Source: Lucinisca nassula
Taxonomy: Eukaryota > Mollusca > Bivalvia > Lucinida > Lucinidae
NCBI GenBank assembly: GCA_963580285.1
Contig: OY757011.1
Location: 160,877,908 to 160,941,907, forward strand
Length of the DNA stretch: 64,000 bases
Reading direction: 5' to 3'
Below are positions 12,177 to 24,065 of this stretch, one piece after another. The notes beneath the pieces were generated by a model. It was not told where the DNA came from. It ran no database searches and saw only the letters and a program-made list of their open reading frames with translations. Position 1 is the first letter of the stretch; every line of letters begins with the position of its first letter. A program made the translations under genes and the position numbers.

Positions 12177-12373
12177 CCGAGATTATTAAACTCTTTATGC
12201 TCAGCTCACTTGAGCATGGAATTTATCCTGCTCATTAAATTTGGATAAATGACATTCTGTGCTGGCCTGAGCAGGAAAATTGCCTGATTAGTATGTATTT
12301 TAAGTTAATTATTATCAGCATTACAAATATCATGTCCATTTGAGCTGAGCATAAAAATGTTAAATAACATCGG
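12177..12373. mobile_element. Family-K fold-back, second copy
   Basis: Arms CCGAGATTATTAAAC and GTTAAATAACATCGG, with inner TTATGCTCAGCTCACTTGAG and TGAGCTGAGCATAAA. Confidence 0.7.
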
Positions 12374-12477
12374 AGCTTGTTTTCTGATTCTGTACAAAGG
12401 CTGAGTCTTGTCTTTTCTGAGTGGACATGTTAGAAGACCATTTTTGCTGGATGAGATTGATTGTGTTAAGAAAATGC

Positions 12478-12693
12478 CCATCTTTATATGGGAGGCAACT
12501 TTCGATTTTTTGCTTGTTTTGCCCTCTTAAAAAATTGGTCTAATCCAAAAAGCGAAGAAATTACTCCTAGAAAGCAAATTCTAGAAAGCAATTTCTTTCC
12601 TTTGTAATAAAAGAGTAGTCTCCTACTGATAAAGCAGACAAAATAAGATTGAAAGTGTTGTCTCCCCTGAAGGCGCATCCATTCCCATTAACA
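12478..12693. mobile_element. Family-D fold-back, diverged
   Basis: GGGAGGCAACTTTCG, CTAGAAAGCAATTTCTTTCC and TTGTCTCCCCTGAAGG with a terminal CATTCCCATTAA. The centre is rearranged compared with the TTAA-flanked copies. Confidence 0.6.
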
Positions 12694-12834
12694 ACGAGAA
12701 ACAATCAATTTTTAATAAGAAATTGAGATTAATGGCACAATAGACTGTTCCATATTCAGTCTTGACACGTACAGAACCCATCAATAGTGATAGATGAATA
12801 CGGTGACCGTAATATCAATATTCTGAACCCAGAA

Positions 12835-12920
12835 CACCATGTTTCTGTCAATCTATAGCACTGGAAAATTCAGACTACACCATGTTTCTGTCAATCTATA
12901 GCACTGGAAAATTCAGACTA
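12835..12920 (+). repeat. 43-bp tandem duplication
   Basis: Two essentially identical 43-bp copies (12835-12877, 12878-12920) beginning CACCATGTTTCTGTCAATCT. The match suggests a recent duplication. Confidence 0.92.
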
Positions 12921-12934
12921 ACAGAAATCACAGC

Positions 12935-14960
12935 CTACAGTCCAGTGCGGCGCCTGGTCTCAGATAATATGACCTACTCCCCAGTGCGGCGTCTGTGACC
13001 TACACACAAATGCGGCGCCTGGTCTTAGATAATATGACATACTGCCAAGTGCACTCAAATGCGACGTCTGAACTTGGTTAACACGGCTTACACACCAGCG
13101 CGGCGTCTGATCTTGGATAGTATTCCCTGTATCCCTGGTCTTAGATTGCATGGCCTTCTGTCCATTACAGGGTCTGATCTTAGATAACATAGCATTCGGT
13201 CCATTGCAGCGTCTCAGCGATCTTAGGTAGCATGTACAGCGTCAGATATTGTATAACATGACCTACACTCCAGTGCGGCGTCTGATTTTGGATAAAATGG
13301 CATGCGGTCCAGTTCAGAGTCTGATATTTAATAACATGATCACCGCTCCTCTCCTTCTGATCTTCGATACATGCCCTGCATCCCTGGCCGGTGTCTGATT
13401 GCCTGCACTATTATGCGGCGTCTGATCTAAGATAGCATGGCCAATACTCCAGTGCGGCGCCTGATCTTGGATAGCATGAGCCTCACTCCAGTGCGGCGTC
13501 TGGTCTTGGATTTCATGGTCTAAACTATAGGGCGGCGTTTGATAGAGGATAACATGGCCTACATCTTAGACCGGCGTAAGATCTTAGATAACATGGCCTA
13601 CCATCCTGTGGGTCGTCTGATCTTAGATCACATGGCCTACACCCCAGTGCGGTGTCTGTTCTTGGATGACATGAGTAACACTTCAATGTTGCGTCTGGTC
13701 TTGGATTACATGATCTAAACTCCAGTGCGGCGTCTGATCTAGGATTACATGGCGTACACCCAGGAGCGGCGTCTGATCTTGGATAGCATGAGTTACACTC
13801 CAGTGCGGCGTCTGGTATTGCATTTCATGGTTTAAACTATAGTGCGGCGTCTGATCTAGGATAACATGGCCTACATCCTAGACCGGCGTATGATCAAAGA
13901 TAACATGTCCTACACTCTTGTTGGTCGTCTGATCTTAGATCACATAGCCTACTCTGATCTTGGATGACATGACTTACACTCCATTGTGGCGTCTGGTCTT
14001 GGATTACATGGTCTAAACTCCAGTGCGGCGTCTGATCTAGGATTACATGGCCTACACCCAGGAGCGGCATCTGATCTTGGATAATATGGCATCCACCCCT
14101 ATTCGGCGTCTTATCTTGGATAGCATGGCCTGCACTCCAGCGCGTCGTCTGAATAATTTGGCGTACACTCCAGTGCGGGACTAGAAGAAATAGACTGGGC
14201 TGCACGATGCTTCCACGCAGAGCTGAAACCAACCGCACAGGAGTACTGGTAAACTGCATAGAGGTTCTAAGCATGCACAGGAGTGATGCGGGTTGGACTG
14301 TACATGCATATAAACCTTATTGGTTTATTTGGACGACAGGGCGTGGGATGCCATTTCATCTCAATGTTGGGTAAAAGTCCCACAAAGTTGGAAGCAACGT
14401 CTCCAAAATGACGTATAAAGTGTTGACGGGGACGTTAAACATAAAAACAAACAAACAAACACTCCGTTGCGGCATCTGATCTTGGACAACATGACCCAGA
14501 CTTTAATGCAGCGACTGGTTCTGAATAATATGACGGCGTCTGGTATTAGATAACATTACCATTTTACCAACAGTCACTTGGTTAACATGACCTACACTCT
14601 AATGCGGCTTTCGATCTTAGAAACGTGACCTTCACCGAAGTGTAGCGTCCGATGTTCGATAACATGACGTACAATCAAGGCCGGTGTCTGATCTTAGATA
14701 ACATGACCTACTGGCAAGTTCCGCGTCTGAGCTTAGATAACATAATAAACACTTCAGTGCGGCGTCGGATCTTAGATGCCGAGTGCAGCGTTTGATCTTG
14801 GATAAGATGACCTACACTGATATTAGATAGCCAAGTGCGGTGTCTGACCTTAGATGACATAGCCTACACTCTATTACAGCCTTGGATCTTGGATGACTTT
14901 TATATGGGCCACGGGGAAATGAAAATATGAGAGAAAATGTTCGGATACCGATTTTTTCAT
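12935..14960 (+). repeat. 39-bp minisatellite with 312-bp higher-order repeat
   Basis: Monomer roughly CTACACTCCAGTGCGGCGTC followed by TGATCTTGGATAACATGGC. The spacing of GCGGCGTCTGATCT at 13727 and 13766 is 39. A block of eight monomers near 13521-13832 recurs at an offset of 312. Since 39 is 13 codons, the minus frame reads as a 13-residue repeat (xVIQDQTPHWSVx), which explains the 126-codon open frame; I see no sign of real coding. An S1 SINE interrupts it at about 14182-14460. Confidence 0.92.
14182..14460 (+). mobile_element. S1 SINE nested in the 39-bp minisatellite
   Basis: Starts with ACTAGAAGAAATAGACTGGG, ends with ACAAACAAACAAAC; minisatellite monomers lie directly on both sides (ACTCC motifs), so the duplication cannot be delimited exactly. 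Confidence 0.82.
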
Positions 14961-15084
14961 TTGATTTGAGGTTTAATGTCCCCGTCAACACTGTGAAAGT
15001 CATTTTGGAGACGTTGCTTCCAATTTTGTGGGACTTTTACCCGACACTGAGATGAAATGACATCTCAAGCCCTGTCGCCCATAG
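14955..15084 (-). mobile_element. S1 SINE, strongly 5'-truncated
   Basis: Only the 3' part is present, from TTTGATTTGAGGTTTAATGT to AGCCCTGTCGCCC, at the right border of the minisatellite. Confidence 0.8.
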
Positions 15085-15850
15085 ATAACATAATCGCTGC
15101 ATTTTAGGGTCACCTCGTCGAGGCAACTAACAAGATATTTTTAAGGTGTGGGTACACGTAGTCATTTATTTCCGGTATAATAAGGTAGACAAACTGTGAT
15201 AAGACATAAGAAAAGGCCCCTTAGCATTCCAGGTTTTGCGTTCTTCAAATACGCATGAGTAGCCTATATATGAATTGTAACACATTGACCTGATAAAGAT
15301 ATGCTACCTCAGGATAAGTGAGTTTCTATCAAATCAATGTGACATTGCACTTTTATGAAAGAAGCGGACTACCGGCAATAAATTGCTAAAATGTTATTTT
15401 ACTCGAAAAAAAGGAAAAATTACAATAAAAATATCAAAAGAAAAATAACGATCAGCTCATAGTAAAACAAAGAGCTCCGCAAGCTGGGCATTACACGCCC
15501 ATAGCAATTAGTAAGATGGAGCATATATATACTGACTGTTGTACAATTTTGGGTTTGTGGAATGTAACCAAAGGACAATATGTGTGCTCCATATATGCTT
15601 ACCTGGCACTATTAATAACCCTCAAGGGCTCAAACTACCTGTACCCAACAAATTTTCATGGTCGATAATATTTGGTGGACCATAGCCTCAAAATAATATG
15701 GGCATTAATCTGGCAATAAGTAATGGACTGTAACCTTGAAAAAATATGCGCTGCTCCATACGTAAAGTTTTAGCTTCATCAGATGTAAAATGTAAGTTCC
15801 TATTCGACTTGTCAATGTTGCTTTGCAACATAAGGCATTATCCGGAAACA
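15085..15850. other. No gene seen
   Basis: A+T-rich sequence; a short GTCACCTCGTCGAGGCAAC hairpin near 15110 resembles the family-A core. Nothing coding. Confidence 0.45.
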
Positions 15851-15855
15851 AAATA

Positions 15856-16205
15856 CAGTAGAACTTCGATGGCTCGAACACCGATGGCTCGTTAACCATG
15901 GCTGAGTCGAATCCGTTCTTGAGCCCCTGGGAAATCCCTTTACATAAGAAACAGTTGGTGATAATTAAGGAGAATTTAGTCTTTTATCTTGCAAATGTAT
16001 GCTGTGTGTACTCATTAGAATCGCCTCTACTGAGTACACACAGCATACATTTTTATTTACATACATTTTTATTCTAGAACACCGAAAAGATGTCCCAAAG
16101 TATATCAATATGCCTCCTGACAGTAACCCTCAGTGGCTCGAACTACCCCTGTCTCGAACAGATTTTCGAGGTCCAAAAGGTGTTCGAGCCATTGAAGTGC
16201 GACTG
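15856..16205. mobile_element. Family-N TIR element (pogo/Tigger-like ends)
   Basis: 350 bp flanked by TA (15854-15855, 16206-16207). Ends CAGTAGAACTTCGATGGCTC and TCGAGCCATTGAAGTGCGAC. A family-L hairpin is nested at about 15987-16054. Confidence 0.8.
15987..16054. mobile_element. Family-L hairpin
   Basis: ATGCTGTGTGTACTCATTAG is followed, after a short loop, by TGAGTACACACAGCATACAT. Other copies occur near 1850, 10895, 29733 and 48520. Confidence 0.75.
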
Positions 16206-16207
16206 TA

Positions 16208-17015
16208 TGTTTAGAAAAATCTGTAAAAGGGTAATATTTGGAGGACTGTAACCTCAAAATAATATGCGCTGTTCCGCATCATGGTCTTACTATTTGTAAA
16301 GTTTCAGCTACATCAGATGTCAAATGTAGGAGCAGTTATCCGGAAACGGAATGTTTAGAAAAATCTGTGAAAGGGGTATAACTCTGGTAATATTTGGCGG
16401 ACCGTAACCTCAAACTAATATGCACTGATACATATCATGGTCTTACTGTATGTAAAGTTTCAGCATCATCGGATGTAGAATATAGGAGGAGTTATTCGGA
16501 AACAAAATGTTAACAGAATTTTTCAAAGGGGCATAACTCTATTATTATTTGGTGGACGGTAACATCGAAACAATATGTGCTGCCCCACATCATGGTCTAA
16601 CTATATATGATGTTTCAGCTTAATCGGATGTAAAATGTAGAAGGAGTCATCCGGAAACGAAAAGTTTACAAACTAAATTCAAAGGGGCATAACTCTATTA
16701 TGCGCTGCCCCACATCATGGTCTAACTATGTATGAAGTTTCAGCTTGATCGGCTGTAAACTGTAGGAGGAGTTATCCGGAAACGAAAAGTTTACAAAAAT
16801 TTCAAAGGGCCATAACTCTATTATTATTTGGTGGACCGTAACCTCGAAACAATATGCGCTGCCCCAAATCATGTTCTATGTATGAAGTTTTAGATTGATC
16901 GGATGTAAACTGTAGGAGAAGTTATCCGGAAACGAAAAGTTAACAGACGGACGGGCAGTCGCCAGAGGGTATAACATAATACGTCCCGTTTTTCAAACGG
17001 GCGTATAAAAATGAC
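16208..17015 (+). mobile_element. Pearl/HINE-like tandem element P3
   Basis: Five units, mostly 150-160 bp (one 127), with TTATCCGGAAACGAAAAG markers from 16338 to 16926, then GACGGACGGGCAGTCG and the hairpin CCCGTTTTTCAAACGGG at the right end. The left end is lost against family N. Confidence 0.75.
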
Positions 17016-17696
17016 CGATTACACTCCGCGCCGGAATGCTTGGACGCACTGAGGACAATCGATAACTGATCGTAAATTGCCAATTTAAGGGTGTACAAGG
17101 GGATAAACTGATAAATAGAGTACCAAATTTGTGTCATTTGATATCCAGTTTATCAGGCTCGTCTAGAATCACTCGGCAAACCTCACGATTCTACACGCGT
17201 TGGTAACAAAAGACACTCACATTACAGTAGCGCATCTCAGAGGCCGGCGTAGGTAGATTTAAAAACATTTTTCTCGAGAAAAAATTCGATGGGACTATAA
17301 TTCCAATATGAAAATGCTTTCCGAGTCGGAATTTATCCCCCTTGTCTCAGCCTGTCTGATTTAAATAATGTTTTAAAAATATATGGAAATTAAACTCTGT
17401 GTGCATTTCTTTCCGAGGAAATACAAAACAAACGCAATTTTCGATAGCAACAGTGCATAATAATGTGATAAATTTGGGGAAAATCTGGGTCGTTAAGCTT
17501 TATTCGTCTTTTTAAATGGCCGGAAGTAGCTGCCGATCTTGTAAATAATTTGTGCTATAAAAATAATCCATGTTGCGGAAGCTTACAAAAAAATAAAATC
17601 TTGACGACGGCCTTAGCAACTCTCCTACTGTTATAGGGTTAGGCGGATGACTTCTTGCATGAAGCTACCACAAGATCTTCTCTATACATGTGTGCG

Positions 17697-17757
17697 AGCA
17701 ACAAAGGCTCAGGCGAGACTGCGCGCATGCGCAGACTCGCCGGAGCCTTTGCTGATC
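17697..17757. repeat. Family-E hairpin core
   Basis: AAAGGCTCAGGCGAGACTGC is followed by GCGCAGACTCGCCGGAGCCTTT around a GCGCATGC centre. A related hairpin lies at 25551-25626. Confidence 0.8.
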
Positions 17758-17823
17758 GCTTATGCCACAAGCATCATTTTCTCATGAACTGACTCATGTA
17801 TGCCTAAAAGATCTATTTTATTA

Positions 17824-18112
17824 TTTTGTTTGTTTGATTTAAGGTTTAACGTCCCCGTCAACACAGTCATTTTGGAGACGTTGCTTCCAATTTTGTGGGA
17901 CTTTTACCCGACGTTGAGATGAAATGACAGGCTCAAGCCTTGTCGCCCAATGAAACCAATAGGGGTTATAAGCATGGACGGTCCGACTCGCACCGCTTTG
18001 CCCGGACAGGCTTAGATCCTCTGAGCGGTTTACGAAGTGCAGTTGGATTCAGCTCTGCATGAAAGCATCATGCAGCCAATCTTTTCTTCAAGCCCCGATT
18101 GGCGGGGGCCAC
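17824..18112 (-). mobile_element. S1 SINE, near full length
   Basis: Flanked by ATCTATTTTATTA (17811-17823) and ATCTACTTTATTA (18113-18125), a 13-bp duplication with one change. Minus orientation, 289 bp. Confidence 0.87.
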
Positions 18113-18125
18113 ATCTACTTTATTA

Positions 18126-19020
18126 TACCAAATGAATCTGTGTGTTTAACCAGTGTGGTCGTAATATGGCCTTGATAGTAGTATGATGAAATGGGACGAG
18201 TACTGCAGGAACAAGAGCAATAATGAGAAGATGAAGTCCCCAATTTTCCTGAGTGGCACACTGTCGACTTTGATTGTCTCCTGCTATTCTTTAGCCTTTC
18301 CATTCCTGAGTTTCTGAATCTTTGAATTTAGACACATCCTTCTGCTATAGAAGATCCAATACTGTTATATTAAATCCAATATTGAATACCTGTTTTGATA
18401 AGGAGAAGCATTGACATTTGCAATATTTAATGACATTCCACAGAATAGGGGGTTTAGCCAAAGTCATTTACAAGATGACTGCATAAAGTGTAGAACCTGT
18501 AAGACGACTGTTTCCATAAGTATCTGAACCGATCGACAGGTTTGAAAGGGTAAAACAATATTGTCACAAAAATGTCATATGGTCGCGAAAATTCAAATAT
18601 ACAAAACGGTATTGATAAATGCTGGTTCACGCCAATGTGAAATTTAACTTTCTTGGCTCTATTTTTTTTTCTCTGACAAAACTTTTTACGGCGTAGCCGT
18701 TATGGTTTTGCTTTTGTCCTACATTTTTCGTTATTCCATTGGTCAATAAAACCACATGTCCAAGGAGATGACCATTTCATTGGTCAATGATTTGCATAAA
18801 TAAATCTACTCAAAAATACGACAGTTTACTGAAGTTTTAACCTAGGGAAATGTTTCGTTTTTTATGTGAGACATGAATGAAAAAATATATACAGTTTCGG
18901 CTTGCTCACCGTCTTGTCCTTTGATGACCATACGTCATATGTATAATTGTGTTTCTAGTGAATTCTGTAACTGCTGCGGTGAATAGCTATTTTGACCTAA
19001 TTTCACGTGGTTGGTCTATA
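18126..19020. other. No gene seen
   Basis: Ordinary A+T-rich sequence without recognisable coding or mobile sequence. Confidence 0.45.
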
Positions 19021-19088
19021 TAGCGAAAGGAACCATTTCGCGAAAGGAAGGTTCCTTTCGCGAAAGGAAGAATTTTCTGCGAAAGGAA
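19020..19088 (+). repeat. Short CGAAAGGAA repeats
   Basis: Six irregular copies of TTTCGCGAAAGGAA-like units, palindromic around CGCG. Confidence 0.8.
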
Positions 19089-19230
19089 TTGTTTGTTTGA
19101 TTTGAGGTTTAACGTCCCCATCAACCCTGTGTAGGTCATTTTGGAGACGTTGTTTCCAAGTTTGTGGGACTTTTACCCGACATTGAGATGAAATGACACC
19201 TCAAGCCCTGTTGCCCAATGAAACCAATAA
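19088..19230 (-). mobile_element. S1 SINE, 5'-truncated
   Basis: From TTGTTTGTTTGATTTGAGG to CCAATGAAACCAATAAA; the 5' half is absent. Confidence 0.8.
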
Positions 19231-19784
19231 AGAGATATAGCATGACAAAAACATGTAATAATCGCATTACAAATTGACAGATGTTTAATTTACAATATAT
19301 GCTAAATAAAAGTTGCAGTGTATCATTTGTCTTCAGCATACTTTATGTCCTCCATTTTAACACAAAATGGACATTTTCGAATAACATTAATGTTATATAA
19401 ATTCTGAAAAGGAATAAGTGTAATTTGAGTTTTAATTAGGTGCACATAAGATCAAGTTTGCGACCGTTTGTCTGCTCGTCCGTTTGTTCGTCCGCCTATG
19501 CGTCTACGTTCACCATAGCGACAACCCTAAATGTTAACCCTAGAATTTGTGTTCAAAAACAGTAAATGATAACGTTTTCTTATTTGTTGTGCATATATTT
19601 GAGATCATATGCTCTTGAAATGAGGTCATGTTTTTAACATTGACCTTTTACATTGACCTTAGCTCAAACAGGCGGGACACCGCCCTCTGCAAAGCTATTT
19701 ATCCTCGCGTGACATCTGAATTGTTTGAATACAGTAAACCAGTTCATAGCTAGACAATTGTTGCTGTCACTATTGTAGCTCATA

Positions 19785-20550
19785 TTGCACGACCCGAAGA
19801 AAAAGCGACCGACTGAAGTCGGTTGATTTTCTAAGAGTGCCCTAAAATCACCGTGTCATTCTGTCTGTCCGTCCGTAACCCGTTTTTGAAAATTGGTGAT
19901 AGTGACTTAACCGCTTGGAATATTTAAACAATTTTTGGCATACTGATAGATATCAATGAGATCTAACCAATGAACTTACGAAATATTACATTCCATTTAG
20001 TATAGCCTCGCCGAGGCGAAAAATGTGAAAATTTTCGAACTGCTTCTCCTCGGAAACCGTTGGGCCGATTGAAGTCAAATTTCATATGGAGCCTCTATGG
20101 GATGGAGGAAACCAAAATTTGCTCATGGGATCCAGGTCACATGACCAAAATGGCCGCCAAGCCATATATGGTAAAAACCCTTCAAAATAGTCTTCTCCAG
20201 AACCACTTGGCAGATTTCCACGAAACTTGATAAATAACATCTGGGACGTAAGCCCATGATAAATTGCTAAAATGGTGACCCTGGGTTGACCTTGACCTTC
20301 TTTGTGCCTAGGTCAAACTTTGACACTTATGCTTTTTGGAAAAGTGAGAATTCATTTTATTCTTCAAACGATTCAGAATACAGTACTAAAGTATTAGATA
20401 TATTTTTGCTCCTTACGATAAGGCGCATTTATTGGGGGAACCGTTTTAGGTCCAGGTCACATGACCAAAATGGCCGCCATACCCATATATGGTAACACTC
20501 ATAAAGCTAAAAGCATCCGGCGGGTCGTGCACTTCAGCTGAAGCACTGGT
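19785..20550 (+). mobile_element. Non-autonomous Helitron-like element, 766 bp, copy 1
   Basis: Starts TTGCACGACCCG and ends CGGGTCGTGCACTTCAGCTG then AAGCACTGGTT. GCACGACCCG and CGGGTCGTGC are inverted subterminal repeats; CTTCAGCTGAAG is a hairpin four bases before CTGG (a CTRR-type end). Inside are two GACCAAAATGGCCGCCA blocks about 340 bp apart. A second copy is at 42457-43235. Confidence 0.78.
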
Positions 20551-20762
20551 TTCTAAACAACCTTCCAATTAAATCTACGCCGCATTTCTTTTTTAAAGAT
20601 ATTTATTGTTTGCTTCTAACAAAGATTGTAAAAAATATAAAAGTAATATGTATTTCCCTTATATAAATTAGGGTTTGCAAGGATATTAACGCTCACCTGT
20701 GACGGTAACGTTCACATCATTGATATCACACCCTTGCGATATAGTACATTTTTTTACCATCT

Positions 20763-20950
20763 CCAAAATGGAAAAACCCTGACATTTTTCTTATTTATAC
20801 TGCAAACGAAGGGTGTGGGTGCTCTAAAATAGAGGCGGTTCTAAAGAATACCTATGTCTTGGAGCAAAACAATAAGAAAATAATGTATACCCCCCATTTT
20901 CTTTATGTAAACTTGGGTTTAGGGGGTGTTCATTTCACGGACTTGTTCAC
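20763..20950. repeat. Family-A fold-back, diverged
   Basis: TTTTTCTTATTTATACTGC, AGAGGCGGTTCTAAAG and GGGGGTGTTCATTTCACGGA. The termini differ from the standard family-A ends, as in copies at 32690 and 33220. Confidence 0.6.
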
Positions 20951-21023
20951 GTGACGGTGTCGCATATTGGCATTTCCCTTTTTGAATTTGTCCAAGACTA
21001 AAATTTCTGTTATATTATTATAT

Positions 21024-21115
21024 GTTATTGACTTTATATTGTGATATATAAATGTTCATATCGCGAAGGACGCATGAACGAGTGCCGAATATTTCACAAT
21101 ATAAAGTCAACAACC
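21024..21115. repeat. Palindrome H1
   Basis: GTTATTGACTTTATATTGTG pairs with CACAATATAAAGTCAACAAC, with CATATCGCGAAGGACGCATG inside. It joins the complex at 20985-24360. Confidence 0.8.
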
Positions 21116-21827
21116 TTTTTATTATATACCCAAAACTTGAACTGTCTGCTTGATTTCAGCATTGCCTGGTAGAGAAATCTGAACGTAAAATCAGATTATT
21201 TTTGTATAAGTGGTTTGAAATGGAAAACAATGAAGGTCGTTAAGTGTCTCCCTACACGTTGAAAAACCACGCCCAATGGCATCAAAGGGAAGGCGACCTT
21301 AACGTTGGTGGATGTGACGTCATTAAAACATTGACGTTTCCCAAAGCAGGACGCCATTTTTTCCGAAGCGTCGGTTATATTTCTTTCAAAATACTCCTGC
21401 TTTCTTAGAAGAAAGTACAGAAAATCTAAAAAAAGATTGCAGGTAGGTCATATTTGACAGCATAAAATGCGCTTTATGCACATGGTCAGAATCTATATTC
21501 GTTTTGTTTTGCATTCTTTCGGTCGATACGCACGACAAGATGGCTGCCGATGTTTCATCTTGAATTGCACAGATTTGAAAGTAGTTCTCTTGTGTGAGTG
21601 AGTGTTTGAGTTTAAAGTCCCACCAACAGCTAAGGTCATACGGAGACGGGACCTCGGTTTAAAGACTCATCAGAAAGTCTGGAGAAGCCCGGGATCGATC
21701 CTGCGACCCCTGGTTTACAAGGCGAGTAGCGTAACCACTACACCACGGAGGCTTCTAGTTCTCTTGTGAACGAGACTGCTTATCTACGGGCAATATGAAC
21801 TGGACTACGGGCAATATGGAAAAAACT
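21116..21827 (+). repeat. Triplicated unit, copy 1 (with nested SINE)
   Basis: Shares a long sequence with copies 2 and 3: GAATTG-like start, TCTGAACGTAAAATCAGATT, GAAGGTCGTTAAGTGTCTCC, GGATGTGACGTCATTAAAAC, GACGCCATTTTTTCCGAAGC, CGACAAGATGGCTGCCG and CTACGGGCAATATGGAAAA. The TGACGTCA palindrome is kept in all copies. No coding frame is shared. Confidence 0.85.
21595..21755 (-). mobile_element. tRNA-derived SINE (T2)
   Basis: Minus strand, 161 bp, flanked by the 13-bp duplication TAGTTCTCTTGTG (21582-21594, 21756-21768). On its own strand the A box is TGGTGTAGTGGTTA and the B box GGATCGATCC. The other two copies of the host unit lack it. Confidence 0.92.
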
Positions 21828-22020
21828 TCTGTACAAAGTAAACGGGACATTTTCTGGGTATATAATAAAATCCATTGTCGGGAGACACTTAACGACCTTT
21901 AATATTTTCCATATCAAACCACTTAAAGATATATAATCTGATTTTACGTTCAGATTTCTATACCAGGAAATCCTGAATTTTAGTAGACAGTTCAGTTTTT
22001 TTTTGTATATAATAATTATA

Positions 22021-22140
22021 GGTTTTTGACTTAATATTGTGAAATATTCGGCACGAGTTCATATGACGAAGGACGCACGAGCTTGCGAGCTTCGCCATAT
22101 GAACGAGTGCCGAATAATTCACAATATAAAGTCAATAACC
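22021..22140. repeat. Palindrome H2
   Basis: Arms GAAATATTCGGCACGAGTTC and GAACGAGTGCCGAATAATTC; outer arms are the GACTTTATATTGTG type. The centre is CGCACGAGCTTGCGAGCTTC. Confidence 0.85.
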
Positions 22141-22622
22141 TTTTTATTATATACCCGAAAACCTGAATTGTTTACCAAAATTCGGGATTGCCTGGTATAG
22201 AAATCTGAACGTAAAATCAGATTATATTTTTGAGTTGTTTGAAATAGAAAACAATGAAGGTCGTTAAGTGTCTCCCTACACGTTGAAAAACTACGCCCAA
22301 CGGCGCCAAGGTGAAGACAACGTTAACGTTGGTGGATGTGACGTCATAAAAACATTGACGTTTCCCAAAGCCGGACGCCATTTTTTACCGAAGCGTCGGT
22401 TATATTTCTTTCAAAATACTCCTGATTTCTAAGAAGAAAGTATTGAAAATCTAAACAGATTGCAGGTAGGTCATATTTGACAAGTATTTTCAGTCGATAC
22501 GCACGACAAGATGGCGGCTGATGTTTCCCCTTGAAATCCATAGAATTGAAAGTAGTTCTATTGTGAACGAGACTGCTTATCTACGGGCAATATGAACTTG
22601 ACTACGAGCAATATGGAAAATT
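22141..22622 (+). repeat. Triplicated unit, copy 2
   Basis: Same order of blocks as copy 1, without the SINE and with a small internal deletion after GGTCATATTTGACA. Confidence 0.85.
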
Positions 22623-22660
22623 ATTATACGGTTATTGACTTTATATTTAAGAAATGAAAT

Positions 22661-22798
22661 TTATTTTTCTGCAGTTCATGGAAGTATGAACGCAGTGGGT
22701 CGCGTGCAAAGTAAATGAACCCCGAAGGGGTTCATGTAAACTTTGCTAGCGACCCACTGTCGTTCATACTTTCATGAAAAGCAGAAAAATTAAGTTTA
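22661..22798. repeat. Large hairpin
   Basis: TTCATGGAAGTATGAACGCA and CGTTCATACTTTCATGAA arms enclose GAACCCCGAAGGGGTTC at the centre. The arms also contain GTGGGTCGC and its complement. Confidence 0.85.
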
Positions 22799-23060
22799 TT
22801 TTTTATATTTAAATTATTTGGCCCTCATCACTTGGCGAAAAAATGCTTGTAGGCGGCAAACTTTTGAAGCTGAAAAACATTTGCACGCTGTTTTTCTACA
22901 AAGAGCGGAGCAGCGTTGACGTCATCAACGCCTGTAGAGAACAATGGTTTAGAATGACGTCACTTAACGTCACTGAAAAGCATGCGATTCGATGCGTTCA
23001 TGGTAATATGAACGCAATTGTTTTCTATAGGTTTACATTAGAATTAACGCTGAAAATGTA

Positions 23061-23169
23061 AATATTGTGAATTATTCGGCACTCGTTCATATGGCGAAGC
23101 TCGCAAGCTCGTGCGTCCTTCGTCATATGAACTCGTGCCGAATATTTCACAATATAAAGTCAAAAACCT
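23061..23169. repeat. Palindrome H3
   Basis: ATTATTCGGCACTCGTTCAT pairs with ATGAACTCGTGCCGAATATT around GAAGCTCGCAAGCTCG. Confidence 0.85.
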
Positions 23170-23182
23170 ATAAATAATTATA

Positions 23183-23308
23183 GGTTATTGACTTTATATT
23201 GTGAAATATTCGGCACTAGTTCATATGGCGAAGGACGCACGAGCTTGCGAGTGCGTCTTCGCCATATGAACGAGTGCCGAATATTTCACAATATAAAGTC
23301 AATAACCT
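23183..23308. repeat. Palindrome H4
   Basis: GGTTATTGACTTTATATTGT pairs with ACAATATAAAGTCAATAACC exactly, the outermost arms of the best-preserved copy. Confidence 0.88.
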
Positions 23309-23840
23309 TTTTATTATATACCCAAAATTTCAAATGTCGGCTAGAATTCAGGATTGGCTGGTATGAATTTCTGAACGTAAAATCAGATTAAACATCTTTA
23401 AGTGGTTTGAAATGAAAAATAATGAAGGTCGTTAAGTGTCTCCCTGCGCGTTGAAAAACCACGGCCAACGGCGCCAAAGTGAACACGACGTTAACGTTGT
23501 TGGATGTGACGTCATTAAAAACATTGACGTTTCCCCACATAGGAGGCCATTTTTCCGAAGCGTCGATTATACTTCTTTCAAAATACTCCTGATTTCTTAA
23601 AAGAAAGTATTGAAAATCTAAACAGATTGCCGGTAGGTCATATTTGACAGCATAAAATGCGGTTTATGCACTTTGTCAGAACCTATATTCGTTTTGTTTT
23701 ACGTTCTTTCAGTCGATACGCATGACAAGATGGCTGCCGATATTTAGTATCGAAATGGACAAATTTGAAATTAGTTCTATAGTGAACGTGACTGCTTATC
23801 TACGGGCAATATGAACTTGACTACGGGCAATATGGAAAAT
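23309..23840 (+). repeat. Triplicated unit, copy 3
   Basis: Full set of blocks shared with copy 1, including TTTATGCACTTTGTCAGAAC and CTACGGGCAATATGGAAAA. Confidence 0.85.
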
Positions 23841-24065
23841 TCTAACATGACGTTAACGTTTTTCCCATTGAACCCAGTGGAAACGTCGGCGTTTGCAAAT
23901 ATCCGATAATTCACGTCGTCAACGTGGTGCGTGCAATTTGGCGTCATCGTGACGTTGCATGTAAACATTTCCTTCTGTCGACATTCGCTGCAAAATAGTC
24001 CCCAAGATAACGCTTTGTTACTACTGTATTTCAGTTTAGCATCATGTTAGAATCGAAATAATTTC

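Noticed and set aside
13894..14274. 126-codon minus-strand open frame with a 13-residue repeat
   Set aside because: It is the 39-bp minisatellite read in a frame that happens to lack stops; the frame runs into an S1 SINE.
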